Part shown: piece after piece, positions 44,534-53,128 of the stretch
How positions within the stretch are numbered: the stretch's first letter is position 1
Layout of the letters: each line of letters begins with the position of its first letter
Source: Oceaniferula flava
GTDB taxonomy: Bacteria; Verrucomicrobiota; Verrucomicrobiia; Verrucomicrobiales; Akkermansiaceae
Assembly: GCF_016811075.1 (NCBI RefSeq)
Contig: NZ_JAFBGL010000003.1
Coordinates: 124,001 to 188,000 of the forward strand
Direction: 5' to 3'
DNA length: 64,000 nt
The notes under the pieces: generated by a model
Database searches by the model: none
What the model saw: the letters and a program-made list of their open reading frames with translations, nothing else
Told to the model about the DNA's origin: nothing
Position numbers and translations under genes: made by a program

Positions 44534-46018
44534 CTACTTCTTCTTATAATTCGGGTTCTCAGCAGGCAGCAGGGCGGTGGTTTCTTTCAGCATCGCTTGC
44601 ATTTGCTTGGTGAGTTGTTTGACCTTTTCCGGGTTCTTGCTGAACAGGTTGTTGGTCTCTGACTTGTCTTGAGCCAGGTTGTAGAGTTCGTCTTCCTTGT
44701 CCGGGCTGTAGAAGTGAATGAGCTTCCAGTTGCCTTGGCGGATGACGGTGCCAGGTGAGCCACCTTGGTTGCCCCAGTGAGGGTAGTGCCAGAAAAGAAT
44801 GCGGTCCTTGCTCTTCTTGTTAGGCTCTTTCAGGGCGGAGACCAGGCTGGTGCCATCGATGTGCTGTTTAGGCATGCTTTCAAGTCCTGCCATTTCCAGA
44901 ATGGTAGGGTAGAAATCGGTGGAAATGGTGGGGTAGGAGGAAATGCTGTTGGGCTTGGTGACACCAGGCCACTTGACGATCAGAGGCTCGCGAATGCCGC
45001 CTTCGTAGAGCCAGCCTTTGCCTGCGCGCAGTGGCAGGTTGGAGGTTGGCCAGCCTTCGGAGGTGGAGAGGCCGCCGTTGTCGGAGGTGAAAATCACGAC
45101 GGTGTTGTCTTCCACGCCATTGTCTTTCAGGCCTTGCAGCACTTTACCCACAGCCAAGTCCATGGCTTCGACCATGGCGGCGTAGACTGCGTGTTCTTGC
45201 ACCAGACGGAGCTTGCGAGGTTCCTCACGGCCCCAGACTTCTTTCTTCGGCAGTGATTTTCTTTTTTCTTCATACTTCTTCACCAGGTCTTCGCGGCCCA
45301 TCAGTGGAGTGTGCACGGAGTAAAAGGAAAGGTAGGCGAGGAATGGTTTGTCCTTGTTGGCGGCGATGAATTTCACCGTCTCGGAGGCGAGGCGATCTGG
45401 TAAGTGCTCACCTTCAGGGCCGTCTTTCAATTTTGGGTTGCCGTAGGGTGAGAAGTATTTTTTGCCGCCGTATGGGCCACCGCGGTGGTAGCCGCCTTTA
45501 TTCACGTCAAAGCCATGATCTTCCGGGTAGGAGCCTTCGCCACCCAAGTGCCACTTGCCGGCGAAAAAGGTGCTGTATCCTTGTGCCTTGAGTGCTTCTG
45601 GCAGTGTGGTGTGGGATTTTGCAAGTTCACCAAGATAGGGGGCTGGCAGCAGTGGGCGGTTTTTATAACGCTTGTTGGCCTTCATTTTGTCCACCGTGCT
45701 TTCTTCGGGCAATTTGCCAAAGTGCTGGTTGGGGGCGCCAAAGAAGTCGGTGTTTTTGGTGCGTGCCGGATACTGTCCGGTGAGGACCGACGAGCGGGTG
45801 GGGGAGCAGACAGGGCAAGCGGCATAGGCTTGGGTGAACTTGGTTCCGGCCTTGGCCAGGTTGTCCAAATTGGGAGTTTCGTAAAAGGATGACCCGTAGG
45901 TGCCCAGGTCCGTCCAGCCGAGGTCATCGGCAATGATGAAGAGAATATTCGGTGGCTTCGCTTCGGCAGCGGCTAGCGGCATAGCCAGCGCGGCGAGTGC
46001 AAGGATGGTTCGTTTCAT
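44534..46018 (-). CDS. Exported sulfatase (type I, formylglycine-dependent)
   Basis: A signal peptide (1-20) is followed by NILFIIADDLGWTDLGTYGS with the metal-binding Asp pair. The sulfatase signature CSPTR is at 71-75, so Cys71 is the residue converted to formylglycine, followed by SSVLTGQYPAR. Later come HTPLMGRED and TSDNGGLSTSEGWPTS. The length (494) is typical of the S1 arylsulfatase family used by marine Verrucomicrobia to remove sulfate from polysaccharides. The exact sugar cannot be read. A formylglycine-generating enzyme is not in the window. Confidence 0.9.
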   Translation of the reverse strand: MKRTILALAALAMPLAAAEAKPPNILFIIADDLGWTDLGTYGSSFYETPNLDNLAKAGTKFTQAYAACPVCSPTRSSVLTGQYPARTKNTDFFGAPNQHFGKLPEESTVDKMKANKRYKNRPLLPAPYLGELAKSHTTLPEALKAQGYSTFFAGKWHLGGEGSYPEDHGFDVNKGGYHRGGPYGGKKYFSPYGNPKLKDGPEGEHLPDRLASETVKFIAANKDKPFLAYLSFYSVHTPLMGREDLVKKYEEKRKSLPKKEVWGREEPRKLRLVQEHAVYAAMVEAMDLAVGKVLQGLKDNGVEDNTVVIFTSDNGGLSTSEGWPTSNLPLRAGKGWLYEGGIREPLIVKWPGVTKPNSISSYPTISTDFYPTILEMAGLESMPKQHIDGTSLVSALKEPNKKSKDRILFWHYPHWGNQGGSPGTVIRQGNWKLIHFYSPDKEDELYNLAQDKSETNNLFSKNPEKVKQLTKQMQAMLKETTALLPAENPNYKKK

Positions 46019-46048
46019 AGGTTGTTGAATAGGAATAACGGGGTGAAA

Positions 46049-46840
46049 TTAAAGATGGGAATGGGAAAAACTGACCTGCTCCAGTGGGATTTCCGGACAG
46101 AGAACTGGAAAGAGAGATTTCAGCTGGTCCAGATCCCCGGTGGTGATGATACGGTGCAGGACGTCAGATGTTTCAGTGACTGTTTCTTTCATAAGACGGG
46201 CGACATGTCGAGCGACAGCCTCGCCGGTGTCAAGAATTTGGACGTCGGGCCCAGCCACCTGCTCGATCAGTGGTCTGAGAAAGGGGTAGTGGGTGCAGCC
46301 TAAGACCAGCACATCTGCCCCGGCTTCCAGCAGCGGCAGAGTTTCTTCTTCCACGATGCCCAGCGCCTTCGTTCCGCTGAGTTCGCCTCGCTCGACCAGC
46401 TCGACGAAGTTCGGACAGGGGCGGGTGATGACATTGACGCCGTTGGAGTGGTCGGTGACGAGGCGGTGGAATTTTTCTCCTGCCAGCGAGGCTTCGGTGG
46501 CGAGCACGCCGACGGTGCCTGTCTGGGTCATCGCGGCCGCAGGTTTGACCCCGGGCTCCATGCCGACGAAGGGCACCGGATAGGCCGCCCGCAGAGCTTC
46601 CACCGCCGCAATGGTCGCCGAGTTGCAGGCGATGATGATGAGCTGGCAGCCTTGCTCCAATAAGAAATCCGTCACCTTAAAAACTCGCCGCTGAATTTCA
46701 TCCGCCTCCCGAGCACCATAAGGGCACCAGGCGCTGTCGCCAAAGTAGATCACCGATTCATTGGGCATCAGCTTCTGCACTTCATTGAAAACAGAAAGCC
46801 CGCCAAGGCCGGAGTCGAGAATGCCGATGGGTGAGTTCAT
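46049..46840 (-). CDS. murI: Glutamate racemase
   Basis: MurI supplies D-glutamate for peptidoglycan. The protein (263 residues) starts PIGILDSGLGGLSV, has FGDSAWCPYG, and both catalytic cysteines: Cys72 in ACNSAT and Cys182 in GCTHYP. It lies 23 bp after mutS and 30 bp before the sulfatase on the same strand. The family also contains aspartate racemases, but the motifs fit MurI. Confidence 0.94.
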   Translation of the reverse strand: MNSPIGILDSGLGGLSVFNEVQKLMPNESVIYFGDSAWCPYGAREADEIQRRVFKVTDFLLEQGCQLIIIACNSATIAAVEALRAAYPVPFVGMEPGVKPAAAMTQTGTVGVLATEASLAGEKFHRLVTDHSNGVNVITRPCPNFVELVERGELSGTKALGIVEEETLPLLEAGADVLVLGCTHYPFLRPLIEQVAGPDVQILDTGEAVARHVARLMKETVTETSDVLHRIITTGDLDQLKSLFPVLCPEIPLEQVSFSHSHL

Positions 46841-46863
46841 GGGATTTTGTCCAGGTGCTGTGC

Positions 46864-49377
46864 TTAGCTGAACAAGTCCATCTGGGGCGAGTCGGCCTCA
46901 GGGAGGGATTTGTTCTTGGTGTTCTTCGCCTTGGGTTTGCCTTTGGCTTCGGGGCGAGTGGAGTTCATTTCGAGGTGGGAGAGGATATCTTTGGCTCGAT
47001 CGATGATGGCGGGGGGGAGGCCGGCGAGGCGGGCGACTTGGATGCCGTAGGACTTGTCGGCGGTGCCGGGGAGGATCTTGCGTAGGAAGATGATGTCGTC
47101 GTTCCATTCCCTCACCGCGACGTTGTAGTTCTCCACCGCTTCCTTGCTACGCGAGAGATCGGTGAGCTCGTGGTAGTGGGTGGCAAAGAGGGTGCGCGAC
47201 TGGATGGCGTCGTGCAAATGCTCGGCCACCGACCAGGCGATGGAGAGGCCGTCGAAGGTGGCGGTGCCGCGACCGATTTCATCGAGAATGACCAGTGAGT
47301 TCGCGGTCGCGTTGTTGATAATCAGGGATGTTTCATTCATCTCCACCATGAAAGTCGATTGGCCGGATGTGAGATCGTCCGAGGCTCCGACGCGGCAGAA
47401 AATGCGATCGACCAGACCGATGCGCGCTTTTTCTGCCGGCACGTAGGCGCCGATCTGGGCCATCAGGGTGATCAGGGCGACCTGGCGGATGTAGGTGGAT
47501 TTACCCGCCATGTTCGGCCCGGTGATGAGGATGACGCGTGAGCTGTTGGCATCCATCTCGGTGTCGTTGGGGACGAATTTTTCATCGACCAGAGTCTGCT
47601 CTAACACCGGGTGGCGACCGTTGGTGATTTCGAGGTCGCGAGATTCATCGAGCTGCGGGCGGGTGTGCTGGTGCAGCTGGGCGAGCTCGGCGAGGCCGAT
47701 CAGGACGTCGAGGGTGGCGAGGGCGTCGGCGCACTGCTGGAGCTGATCGATCTCATCGGCGACGGCCTGGCGGAGTTTGATGAACTCCTCGTATTCCAGC
47801 TGCTTGGCGCGCTCGTCGGCGCCGAGGATTTTGTTCTCCATTTCCTTCAGCTCGGGCGTGATGTAGCGCTCGGCATTGGCCATGGTTTGCTTCCGCTGGT
47901 AATCGTCCGGCACCATGTCCACCTTGGCTTTGGTGACTTCGAGGAAATAGCCGAAGACGTTGTTGAACTTGATTTTCAGAGTGTCGATGCCGGTGCGTTT
48001 GCGCTCGGATTCCTGCAGCTCGGCGAGCCATTGTTTGCCGGAGCTGGAGGCGGAGCGCAGTTCATCGAGCTCGGCATTGAAGCCATCGCGGATAATGCCG
48101 CCGTCGCGGGTGTTGGCCGGTGGTTCATCAGACAGCGCCTTTTTCAACAGCTCGGTGAGTTCTGGGAAGCTGTGGAGTTTGCTCTCTAACTCGGCATGGA
48201 AATCGGAGCCGGGGAGGTGCTCGGCGAGGGCCACCAGATGGCTCTGGAGGTCGGGTATTTTCAACAGGGAGGTGAGTAGGGAAAGCAGATCACGGGCGTT
48301 GCCGGAGTTCTGCGAGAGGCGCGAGGTGGTGCGCTCGATATCGCGGATTCCCTTGAGCGACTCCCGACATTGGCCGAGGAGAAAGGGCTCGGCAAGGAAG
48401 GCGGCGATCACTTCCTGACGGGCATTGAGTGCGGTGAGATCGCGCAGTGGGTGCAGAATCCAATCGCGCAGCTTGCGCGCGCCCATCGGGGTGGCGGTGC
48501 GATCGAGGGCTCCTAACAGCGAGTGGGGTCGACCCGTTGGGGAATCGACCAAATCCAGGTTCCGCTGAGATGAGGCATCGATCAGCACATGGCCACCATC
48601 TTGTCGCACCGAGAGGGTGCGCAGGTGGTCGCAGGAGCGGCGGAGCTGGAAGGAGAGATAGTGGAGGATGGCGCCGGCGGCGGAAATGGCGGCTGTCAGG
48701 TCGTCGCAACCAAAACCGCGCAGCGACTGCACCTTAAAATGATCGCAGAGAGCGTAGCGTGCTTGATCGGTGATGAAGGCGTAGCCGTCGTATGGCAGGC
48801 AGCCGGGGAGGTGACCGAAGGTATTGATTTGGTCGTCCGGGATGATCAGCTCCTTGGGCGCGAGGCGCTGGAGGGCATCTTTCAGCGCATCCTTGTTGGG
48901 AAACTCGGCCACGGTGAACTCGCCGGTGGAATGGTCCGCGCAGGCGAGGCCGATGGATTTTCCCGCCTGATACACCGCAGCGAGGTAGTTGTGGCGGGTA
49001 TCGTCTAACAAGCTCATGTCATCGACGGTGCCGGCGGAGATGATCTGGGCGATCTCGCGCTCGACGATTTTCCCTGGCTCGGGGGTGCTTGTTTGCTCGG
49101 CAATGGCGACCCGCATGCCGCCCTGAATCAGCTTGGCGATGTAACCTTGAGCCGCATGGTGGGGGACACCGCACATCGGGATATCGTTGCGTTTGGTGAG
49201 CGCAACATTGAGAATGGATGAGGCATTCTTCGCATCCTCGAAGAACATCTCGTAAAAATCTCCGAGGCGGTAAAACAGCAGGACGTCATCGGGCAGAGAA
49301 CGCCGCATCGTCAGATACTGCGCCATCATCGGGGTGAGCTTTTTTTCCTTCGAGCCTTTGTCTTTCGCGGATGCCAT
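46864..49377 (-). CDS. mutS: DNA mismatch repair protein MutS
   Basis: MutS recognises mismatches and starts repair with MutL. The mismatch-binding domain begins with LTPMMAQYLTMRR and LLFYRLGDFYEMFFEDA (the Phe-x-Glu motif is in FYEMF). The C-terminal ATPase has the Walker A GPNMAGKSTYIRQ, DEIGRGTATFDGLSIAW (Walker B) and THYHELTDL. I use ATG 49377 (837 residues), which gives the normal MutS N-terminus; an in-frame ATG at 49428 adds 17 residues. MutL is not in the window. Confidence 0.95.
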   Translation of the reverse strand: MASAKDKGSKEKKLTPMMAQYLTMRRSLPDDVLLFYRLGDFYEMFFEDAKNASSILNVALTKRNDIPMCGVPHHAAQGYIAKLIQGGMRVAIAEQTSTPEPGKIVEREIAQIISAGTVDDMSLLDDTRHNYLAAVYQAGKSIGLACADHSTGEFTVAEFPNKDALKDALQRLAPKELIIPDDQINTFGHLPGCLPYDGYAFITDQARYALCDHFKVQSLRGFGCDDLTAAISAAGAILHYLSFQLRRSCDHLRTLSVRQDGGHVLIDASSQRNLDLVDSPTGRPHSLLGALDRTATPMGARKLRDWILHPLRDLTALNARQEVIAAFLAEPFLLGQCRESLKGIRDIERTTSRLSQNSGNARDLLSLLTSLLKIPDLQSHLVALAEHLPGSDFHAELESKLHSFPELTELLKKALSDEPPANTRDGGIIRDGFNAELDELRSASSSGKQWLAELQESERKRTGIDTLKIKFNNVFGYFLEVTKAKVDMVPDDYQRKQTMANAERYITPELKEMENKILGADERAKQLEYEEFIKLRQAVADEIDQLQQCADALATLDVLIGLAELAQLHQHTRPQLDESRDLEITNGRHPVLEQTLVDEKFVPNDTEMDANSSRVILITGPNMAGKSTYIRQVALITLMAQIGAYVPAEKARIGLVDRIFCRVGASDDLTSGQSTFMVEMNETSLIINNATANSLVILDEIGRGTATFDGLSIAWSVAEHLHDAIQSRTLFATHYHELTDLSRSKEAVENYNVAVREWNDDIIFLRKILPGTADKSYGIQVARLAGLPPAIIDRAKDILSHLEMNSTRPEAKGKPKAKNTKNKSLPEADSPQMDLFS

Positions 49378-49489
49378 GTTCTTGCCGATATGTAACGACC
49401 CGAGCGGTGGAATGTCGAGTCTGAGCATGGATGGAATTCATCAAGATGGGTTTGACAAACCAAAGAGCGACTCTTTTAGTATCACCCGT

Positions 49490-49930
49490 ATGACAAAATC
49501 AATCACACTCAAACGAGCTCTTCTCCCCGTGTTCGCGGTGGCCATGGCCATCTCCGCGCCGGTAATGGCGGAAGAGGATCACGATCACACACCGCTGGAA
49601 AAAGCGATGAAGATCAGCAGTAATGCGCTGAAAAGCCTGCGTAAAATCGATAAAAACGATTGGGCTGCCGGCGCCGAAGCCGCGCGCACCGCTGCGGACG
49701 GCATCCGCCAGGGGATGGAGTTCATTCCATCGCTGGTGAAAGATATGGCTGATGGCAAAGAAAAAACCAAAGCCATTGCCGACTACCGCCGGATGATGGG
49801 CCTCAACTACGCCGCTCTCTGTGAGTTGGAAATCGGCTACCTCGAAGAAGATCAGGAAAAAATCGACGCTGCCATGAGCAAGGTCAAATCGGCTAAGAAA
49901 GAAGGCCACAAAAAATACACTGACGATTAA
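49490..49930 (+). CDS. Small exported four-helix protein, cytochrome b562-like
   Basis: A signal peptide (1-27) precedes a 119-residue helical domain. The mature part has a Met near its start (Met40 in LEKAMKISSNALKSLRK) and a His near its end (His140 in KKEGHKKYTDD), the same positions as the heme ligands of cytochrome b562 (Met7/His102). Helix periodicity and length also fit. This is a pattern match, and heme binding is not shown. The gene is divergent from mutS and 24 bp before yraN. Confidence 0.55.
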   Translation: MTKSITLKRALLPVFAVAMAISAPVMAEEDHDHTPLEKAMKISSNALKSLRKIDKNDWAAGAEAARTAADGIRQGMEFIPSLVKDMADGKEKTKAIADYRRMMGLNYAALCELEIGYLEEDQEKIDAAMSKVKSAKKEGHKKYTDD

Positions 49931-49954
49931 CTCTCATTCAGTTAGGCTGAACCC

Positions 49955-50398
49955 ATGTTTCGGATGGGGTCATTTTTTTACAAGCATTTCAGCCGACGAC
50001 TTAACACGCCGTGCCGCCTCCAGAAGCGGGACGGCGTTCGTTTATCCAGGAATGAAATCGGAGACCTGGGTGAGCGCATCGCCTGCGATCACTTGCGCGC
50101 TGCAGGAGGCAAGGTGCTCTATCGCAACTACCGGGGGCCGAAAGGCGGCGAGGTGGATATCGTGCTGCGCGATGACGACACGCTGGCTTTTGTGGAGGTG
50201 AAAACACGCACCCGCCGAGGATACGGTCGACCGCTCGATGCGGTGGATGCCTCGAAGCAGGAGTTGATCGAACGTGGGGCGAACTCCTGGCTGCACCTGC
50301 TCGGACACCGCGATATGCCGTGGCGCTTTGATGTGGTGGAGATCATTCTCGAGGACGGAGAGCTGCCGGAGGTGACGGTGGTTCGGAATGCTTTTTGA
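49955..50398 (+). CDS. yraN: UPF0102/YraN-family nuclease-like protein
   Basis: The core (about residues 32-130) has NEIGDLGERIACDHLR, YRNYRGPKGGEVDIVLRD and LAFVEVKTRTR, the D-ExK pattern of the restriction-endonuclease-like fold. YraN proteins are widespread and their role is unresolved, perhaps DNA processing or repair. A 31-residue basic N-terminal extension is present if the ATG at 49955 is used; a later start is possible. Confidence 0.85.
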   Translation: MFRMGSFFYKHFSRRLNTPCRLQKRDGVRLSRNEIGDLGERIACDHLRAAGGKVLYRNYRGPKGGEVDIVLRDDDTLAFVEVKTRTRRGYGRPLDAVDASKQELIERGANSWLHLLGHRDMPWRFDVVEIILEDGELPEVTVVRNAF

Positions 50399-50491
50399 TG
50401 CCCTCATCTAGCATGATAAAAAACCTAGTCATGGCAAAGCCCGGCATTGCCAAACGGCCTCCAATCAGCAAGGCTGTGCGCGGATTTTATT

Positions 50492-52186
50492 ATGTCGTCA
50501 TCACCATCTAACATGCCCCTCTACGTGATCGGGCACAAAAACCCCGATACCGATGCCATCTGCGCTGCGATTGGCTACGCTGATTTATTGCAAAAGCAGG
50601 GTAAGACCGAGGCTCTGGCTGCCCGCTGCGGCAAGGTTCCGGCGCGCACTGCTTGGGTGCTTGAGCAAGCGGGGATGGAAAAACCTCTACTGCTTGACGA
50701 TGTCTGTTCTTCGGCCGAAATGATATGCCGCAAGGATGTGGTGCAGGTGAATGAGAACGACACCTTCCTTCACGCCTATCAGATGATGCTGAGCAATGGT
50801 GTTAGGAATATTCCTGTGGTTACCTCAGAGGGGAAACTCTGCGGTCTGCTCAAGTATCTCGATTTATTACAACTGCTGATGCCCGCGAACACCGATGCCG
50901 CTTCCGTGCGTCGGATGAGTGCTTCACCCGTAAAAGTGGCAGCCACTCTGGAGGCTGAATCCTGCGGCGCGGCACTGAGCGATGAGGAAGAACAGATTGT
51001 GATGCTGGTGGGCGCCTCCAGTGTCGAGACGGTGATGAGTCGGTTCGCCGATGCCACCGAGCGAGGCGATGTCGGATCCTACGTGGTGCTTTGCGGTGAT
51101 CGTCCGATTGTTCAACGTGAAGCGATTTCCAACGGTGTCCGCATGCTGGTGGTGACCGGTGGATTTGGCGTGGCTGATGATCTGTTAGCGATGGCGAAGG
51201 AGCGGGGCGTTTTTGTGCTGCGTTGTAAACAAGACACCGCCACCGCGGCCAAGCTGATCCGCTGCTCGCGGATGGTGCGCCATGCGCTGGACAACAATAT
51301 CGTGCGCTTGCTCGCCGACGACTCGGTGAAGGACCTGCGCACTCAGCTGGCTCACCAGCAGCAGGATCTGTTCCCTGTGATTAACCCGGGCGACAACAGC
51401 CTGATGGGCGTGATTTCCAAGTCCGACTTGATCGATCCTCCACGCATCCGTCTGGTGCTGGTGGACCACAATGAATACTCCCAGGCGGTCGAGGGCGTGG
51501 AAGAGGCCGAGGTGATGGAGGTGATCGATCACCACCGCTTGGCTGGTGACCTGGTGTCCCGCGAGCCGATCCGCTATCTCAACGAGCCGGTAGGCTCCTC
51601 ATGCACCTTGGTGGCGCGTGAATACCGCTACGCCGGGATCGATATCCCAAGGGGCGTGGTGCTCTGCCTGATTGCCGGCATGGTTTCCGATACGCTCAAT
51701 CTAACATCACCCACCACGACCGATCTCGATCGCGAAATCTTGGCTTGGCTGTGTGAAACAGGAGGGGTTGATGCGGCTCAGTTCACCCGCGATTTCTTCG
51801 CCTCCGGTTCGCTGCTGGCACACAACACCGCCATGGAGGCTGTCAATGCCGACCGCAAGGTGTTCGAGGAAAACGGAGCTCGCGTTAGTATTTCCCACGT
51901 TGAAGAATCGGGCCTGGAGCTGTTTGCCAGCCGTCGTGATGAACTCGATGCTGTGCTCGACGATCTCATCGCGGAAAAAAGATACAACCTCGCTCTGCTT
52001 ATCGTGACTGATATCACCAGTCACCACAGTGTGCTGCTGGCGAGTGGTGACGATCACATTATCGACTCCCTACCATTCGAGCGCGACGGTGACGGCGTGT
52101 TCCAAGGGCCGGGTGTGGTCAGTCGGAAAAAGCAGGTTTTCCCCGCCGTGTGCCAGGCACTTCGTGTGGCCGCAGCTCACCGGTAA
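50492..52186 (+). CDS. ppaC: Manganese-dependent inorganic pyrophosphatase with CBS and DRTGG domains
   Basis: Family II pyrophosphatases split PPi to phosphate. The DHH domain is split: it starts with VIGHKNPDTDA (His15, Asp19 and Asp21 bind metal) and resumes with LVDHNEYSQ and VIDHHR, ending with a DHHA2 domain. Between them (about 75-310) are two CBS motifs (NGVRNIPVV; LFPVINPGDNSLMGVIS) around a DRTGG domain, the adenine-nucleotide-regulated form. The 564-residue length fits. I start at ATG 50492; proB follows after 12 bp. Confidence 0.92.
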   Translation: MSSSPSNMPLYVIGHKNPDTDAICAAIGYADLLQKQGKTEALAARCGKVPARTAWVLEQAGMEKPLLLDDVCSSAEMICRKDVVQVNENDTFLHAYQMMLSNGVRNIPVVTSEGKLCGLLKYLDLLQLLMPANTDAASVRRMSASPVKVAATLEAESCGAALSDEEEQIVMLVGASSVETVMSRFADATERGDVGSYVVLCGDRPIVQREAISNGVRMLVVTGGFGVADDLLAMAKERGVFVLRCKQDTATAAKLIRCSRMVRHALDNNIVRLLADDSVKDLRTQLAHQQQDLFPVINPGDNSLMGVISKSDLIDPPRIRLVLVDHNEYSQAVEGVEEAEVMEVIDHHRLAGDLVSREPIRYLNEPVGSSCTLVAREYRYAGIDIPRGVVLCLIAGMVSDTLNLTSPTTTDLDREILAWLCETGGVDAAQFTRDFFASGSLLAHNTAMEAVNADRKVFEENGARVSISHVEESGLELFASRRDELDAVLDDLIAEKRYNLALLIVTDITSHHSVLLASGDDHIIDSLPFERDGDGVFQGPGVVSRKKQVFPAVCQALRVAAAHR

Positions 52187-52198
52187 TTTATATTTGTT

Positions 52199-52957
52199 AT
52201 GTTAGACAACATCGTAGTGATCAAGATCGGCACAGGCGTGCTGACACGGGAGCAGGACGGAACGCTGGACGAGGCCTCACTGGTGCGGCTGGTCACCTCC
52301 GTTTCAGAGCTCGTGGCCGATGGCGTTCCCGTGGTCATGGTATCCAGCGGAGCTGTGGGGGCGGGCGTTTCGGCGCTGCAGCTGGATGGCTACCCGGACG
52401 ATACAGCTTCTCGTCAAGCCTGTGCCGCAGTTGGCCAGACCCGGCTGATGCATGCCTACGAGACCTTGTTCCAGAAATTTCAGATCAACGTCGCCCAGAT
52501 TCTCCTGACCTCGGAGGATCTCGATAGTGACCAGCGCAGCGGCCTGGTGATGAATACCCTGCATCGCTTGCTTAAGGGAGGCAACATCGTGCCGATCATC
52601 AATGAGAACGATAGCGTGGCGGTGGAGGAACTGCGGGTGGGGGATAACGACATGATGTCCGCACGCGTGGCGAAACGCCTTCAGGCTCGGCTGTTAGTGA
52701 TGCTCAGCACGGTGGACGGCTTGCAACGTGCGGATGGCAGCACGGTGGATATGGTGACCGATCTCAACGAGGTGGCCAGCCATGTGCGTGCTGATCACGG
52801 GAAATTCTCTATTGGCGGAATGGCTTCTAAACTTTTGGCTGTGGGCACCGCGGTAGAGGCTGGTGTGGAGACGGTGATTGCCAGTGGTCGCAAGCCTTCG
52901 GCGCTGGCCAAAATCGTCGCTGGCGGACAAGCGGGCACTCGATTTCCTGTGAAATAA
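52199..52957 (+). CDS. proB: Glutamate 5-kinase without PUA domain
   Basis: ProB phosphorylates glutamate for proline synthesis. The amino-acid-kinase fold shows VVIKIGTGVLT, VSSGAVGAG, QTRLMHAYETLFQ, PIINENDSV and GGMASKLLA. At 252 residues it lacks the C-terminal PUA domain of the 367-residue E. coli enzyme; this short form occurs in many bacteria. ProA is not nearby. A likely terminator follows at 53069. Confidence 0.93.
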   Translation: MLDNIVVIKIGTGVLTREQDGTLDEASLVRLVTSVSELVADGVPVVMVSSGAVGAGVSALQLDGYPDDTASRQACAAVGQTRLMHAYETLFQKFQINVAQILLTSEDLDSDQRSGLVMNTLHRLLKGGNIVPIINENDSVAVEELRVGDNDMMSARVAKRLQARLLVMLSTVDGLQRADGSTVDMVTDLNEVASHVRADHGKFSIGGMASKLLAVGTAVEAGVETVIASGRKPSALAKIVAGGQAGTRFPVK

Positions 52958-52987
52958 AGCGGCTTCGTTTGAACTTTTGTATCAAGC

Positions 52988-53008
52988 GAACGATTCAAAC
53001 GATCGTTC
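52988..53008. repeat. GAACGAT/ATCGTTC inverted repeat downstream of proB
   Basis: GAACGAT (52988-52994) and ATCGTTC (53002-53008) form a 7-bp inverted repeat, surrounded by several TTTGAA and TTCAAA words. It could be part of the proB 3' end or a regulator site for the HD gene. Confidence 0.3.
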
Positions 53009-53068
53009 AATTTGAAGGATTTGAACATTGCCAAATTTCCAGAGGCGTCCTATGGTGCACATCTCGAA

Positions 53069-53090
53069 GGGACGCCACGGCGTCCTTTTG
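53069..53090 (+). terminator. Short intrinsic terminator after proB
   Basis: GGACGC (53070-53075) pairs with GCGTCC (53080-53085) around CACG and is followed by TTTT. It lies 112 bp after the proB stop and before the HD gene. Confidence 0.55.
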
Positions 53091-53128
53091 CCTTCCTGCT
53101 GTAGTTTCCTGAATTTTGGGGATCAACA

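Noticed and set aside
52199-52957. ProB truncated by a lost PUA domain
   Set aside because: Short ProB without PUA is a normal form in many bacteria, and the frame ends with the expected C-terminal GTRF segment.
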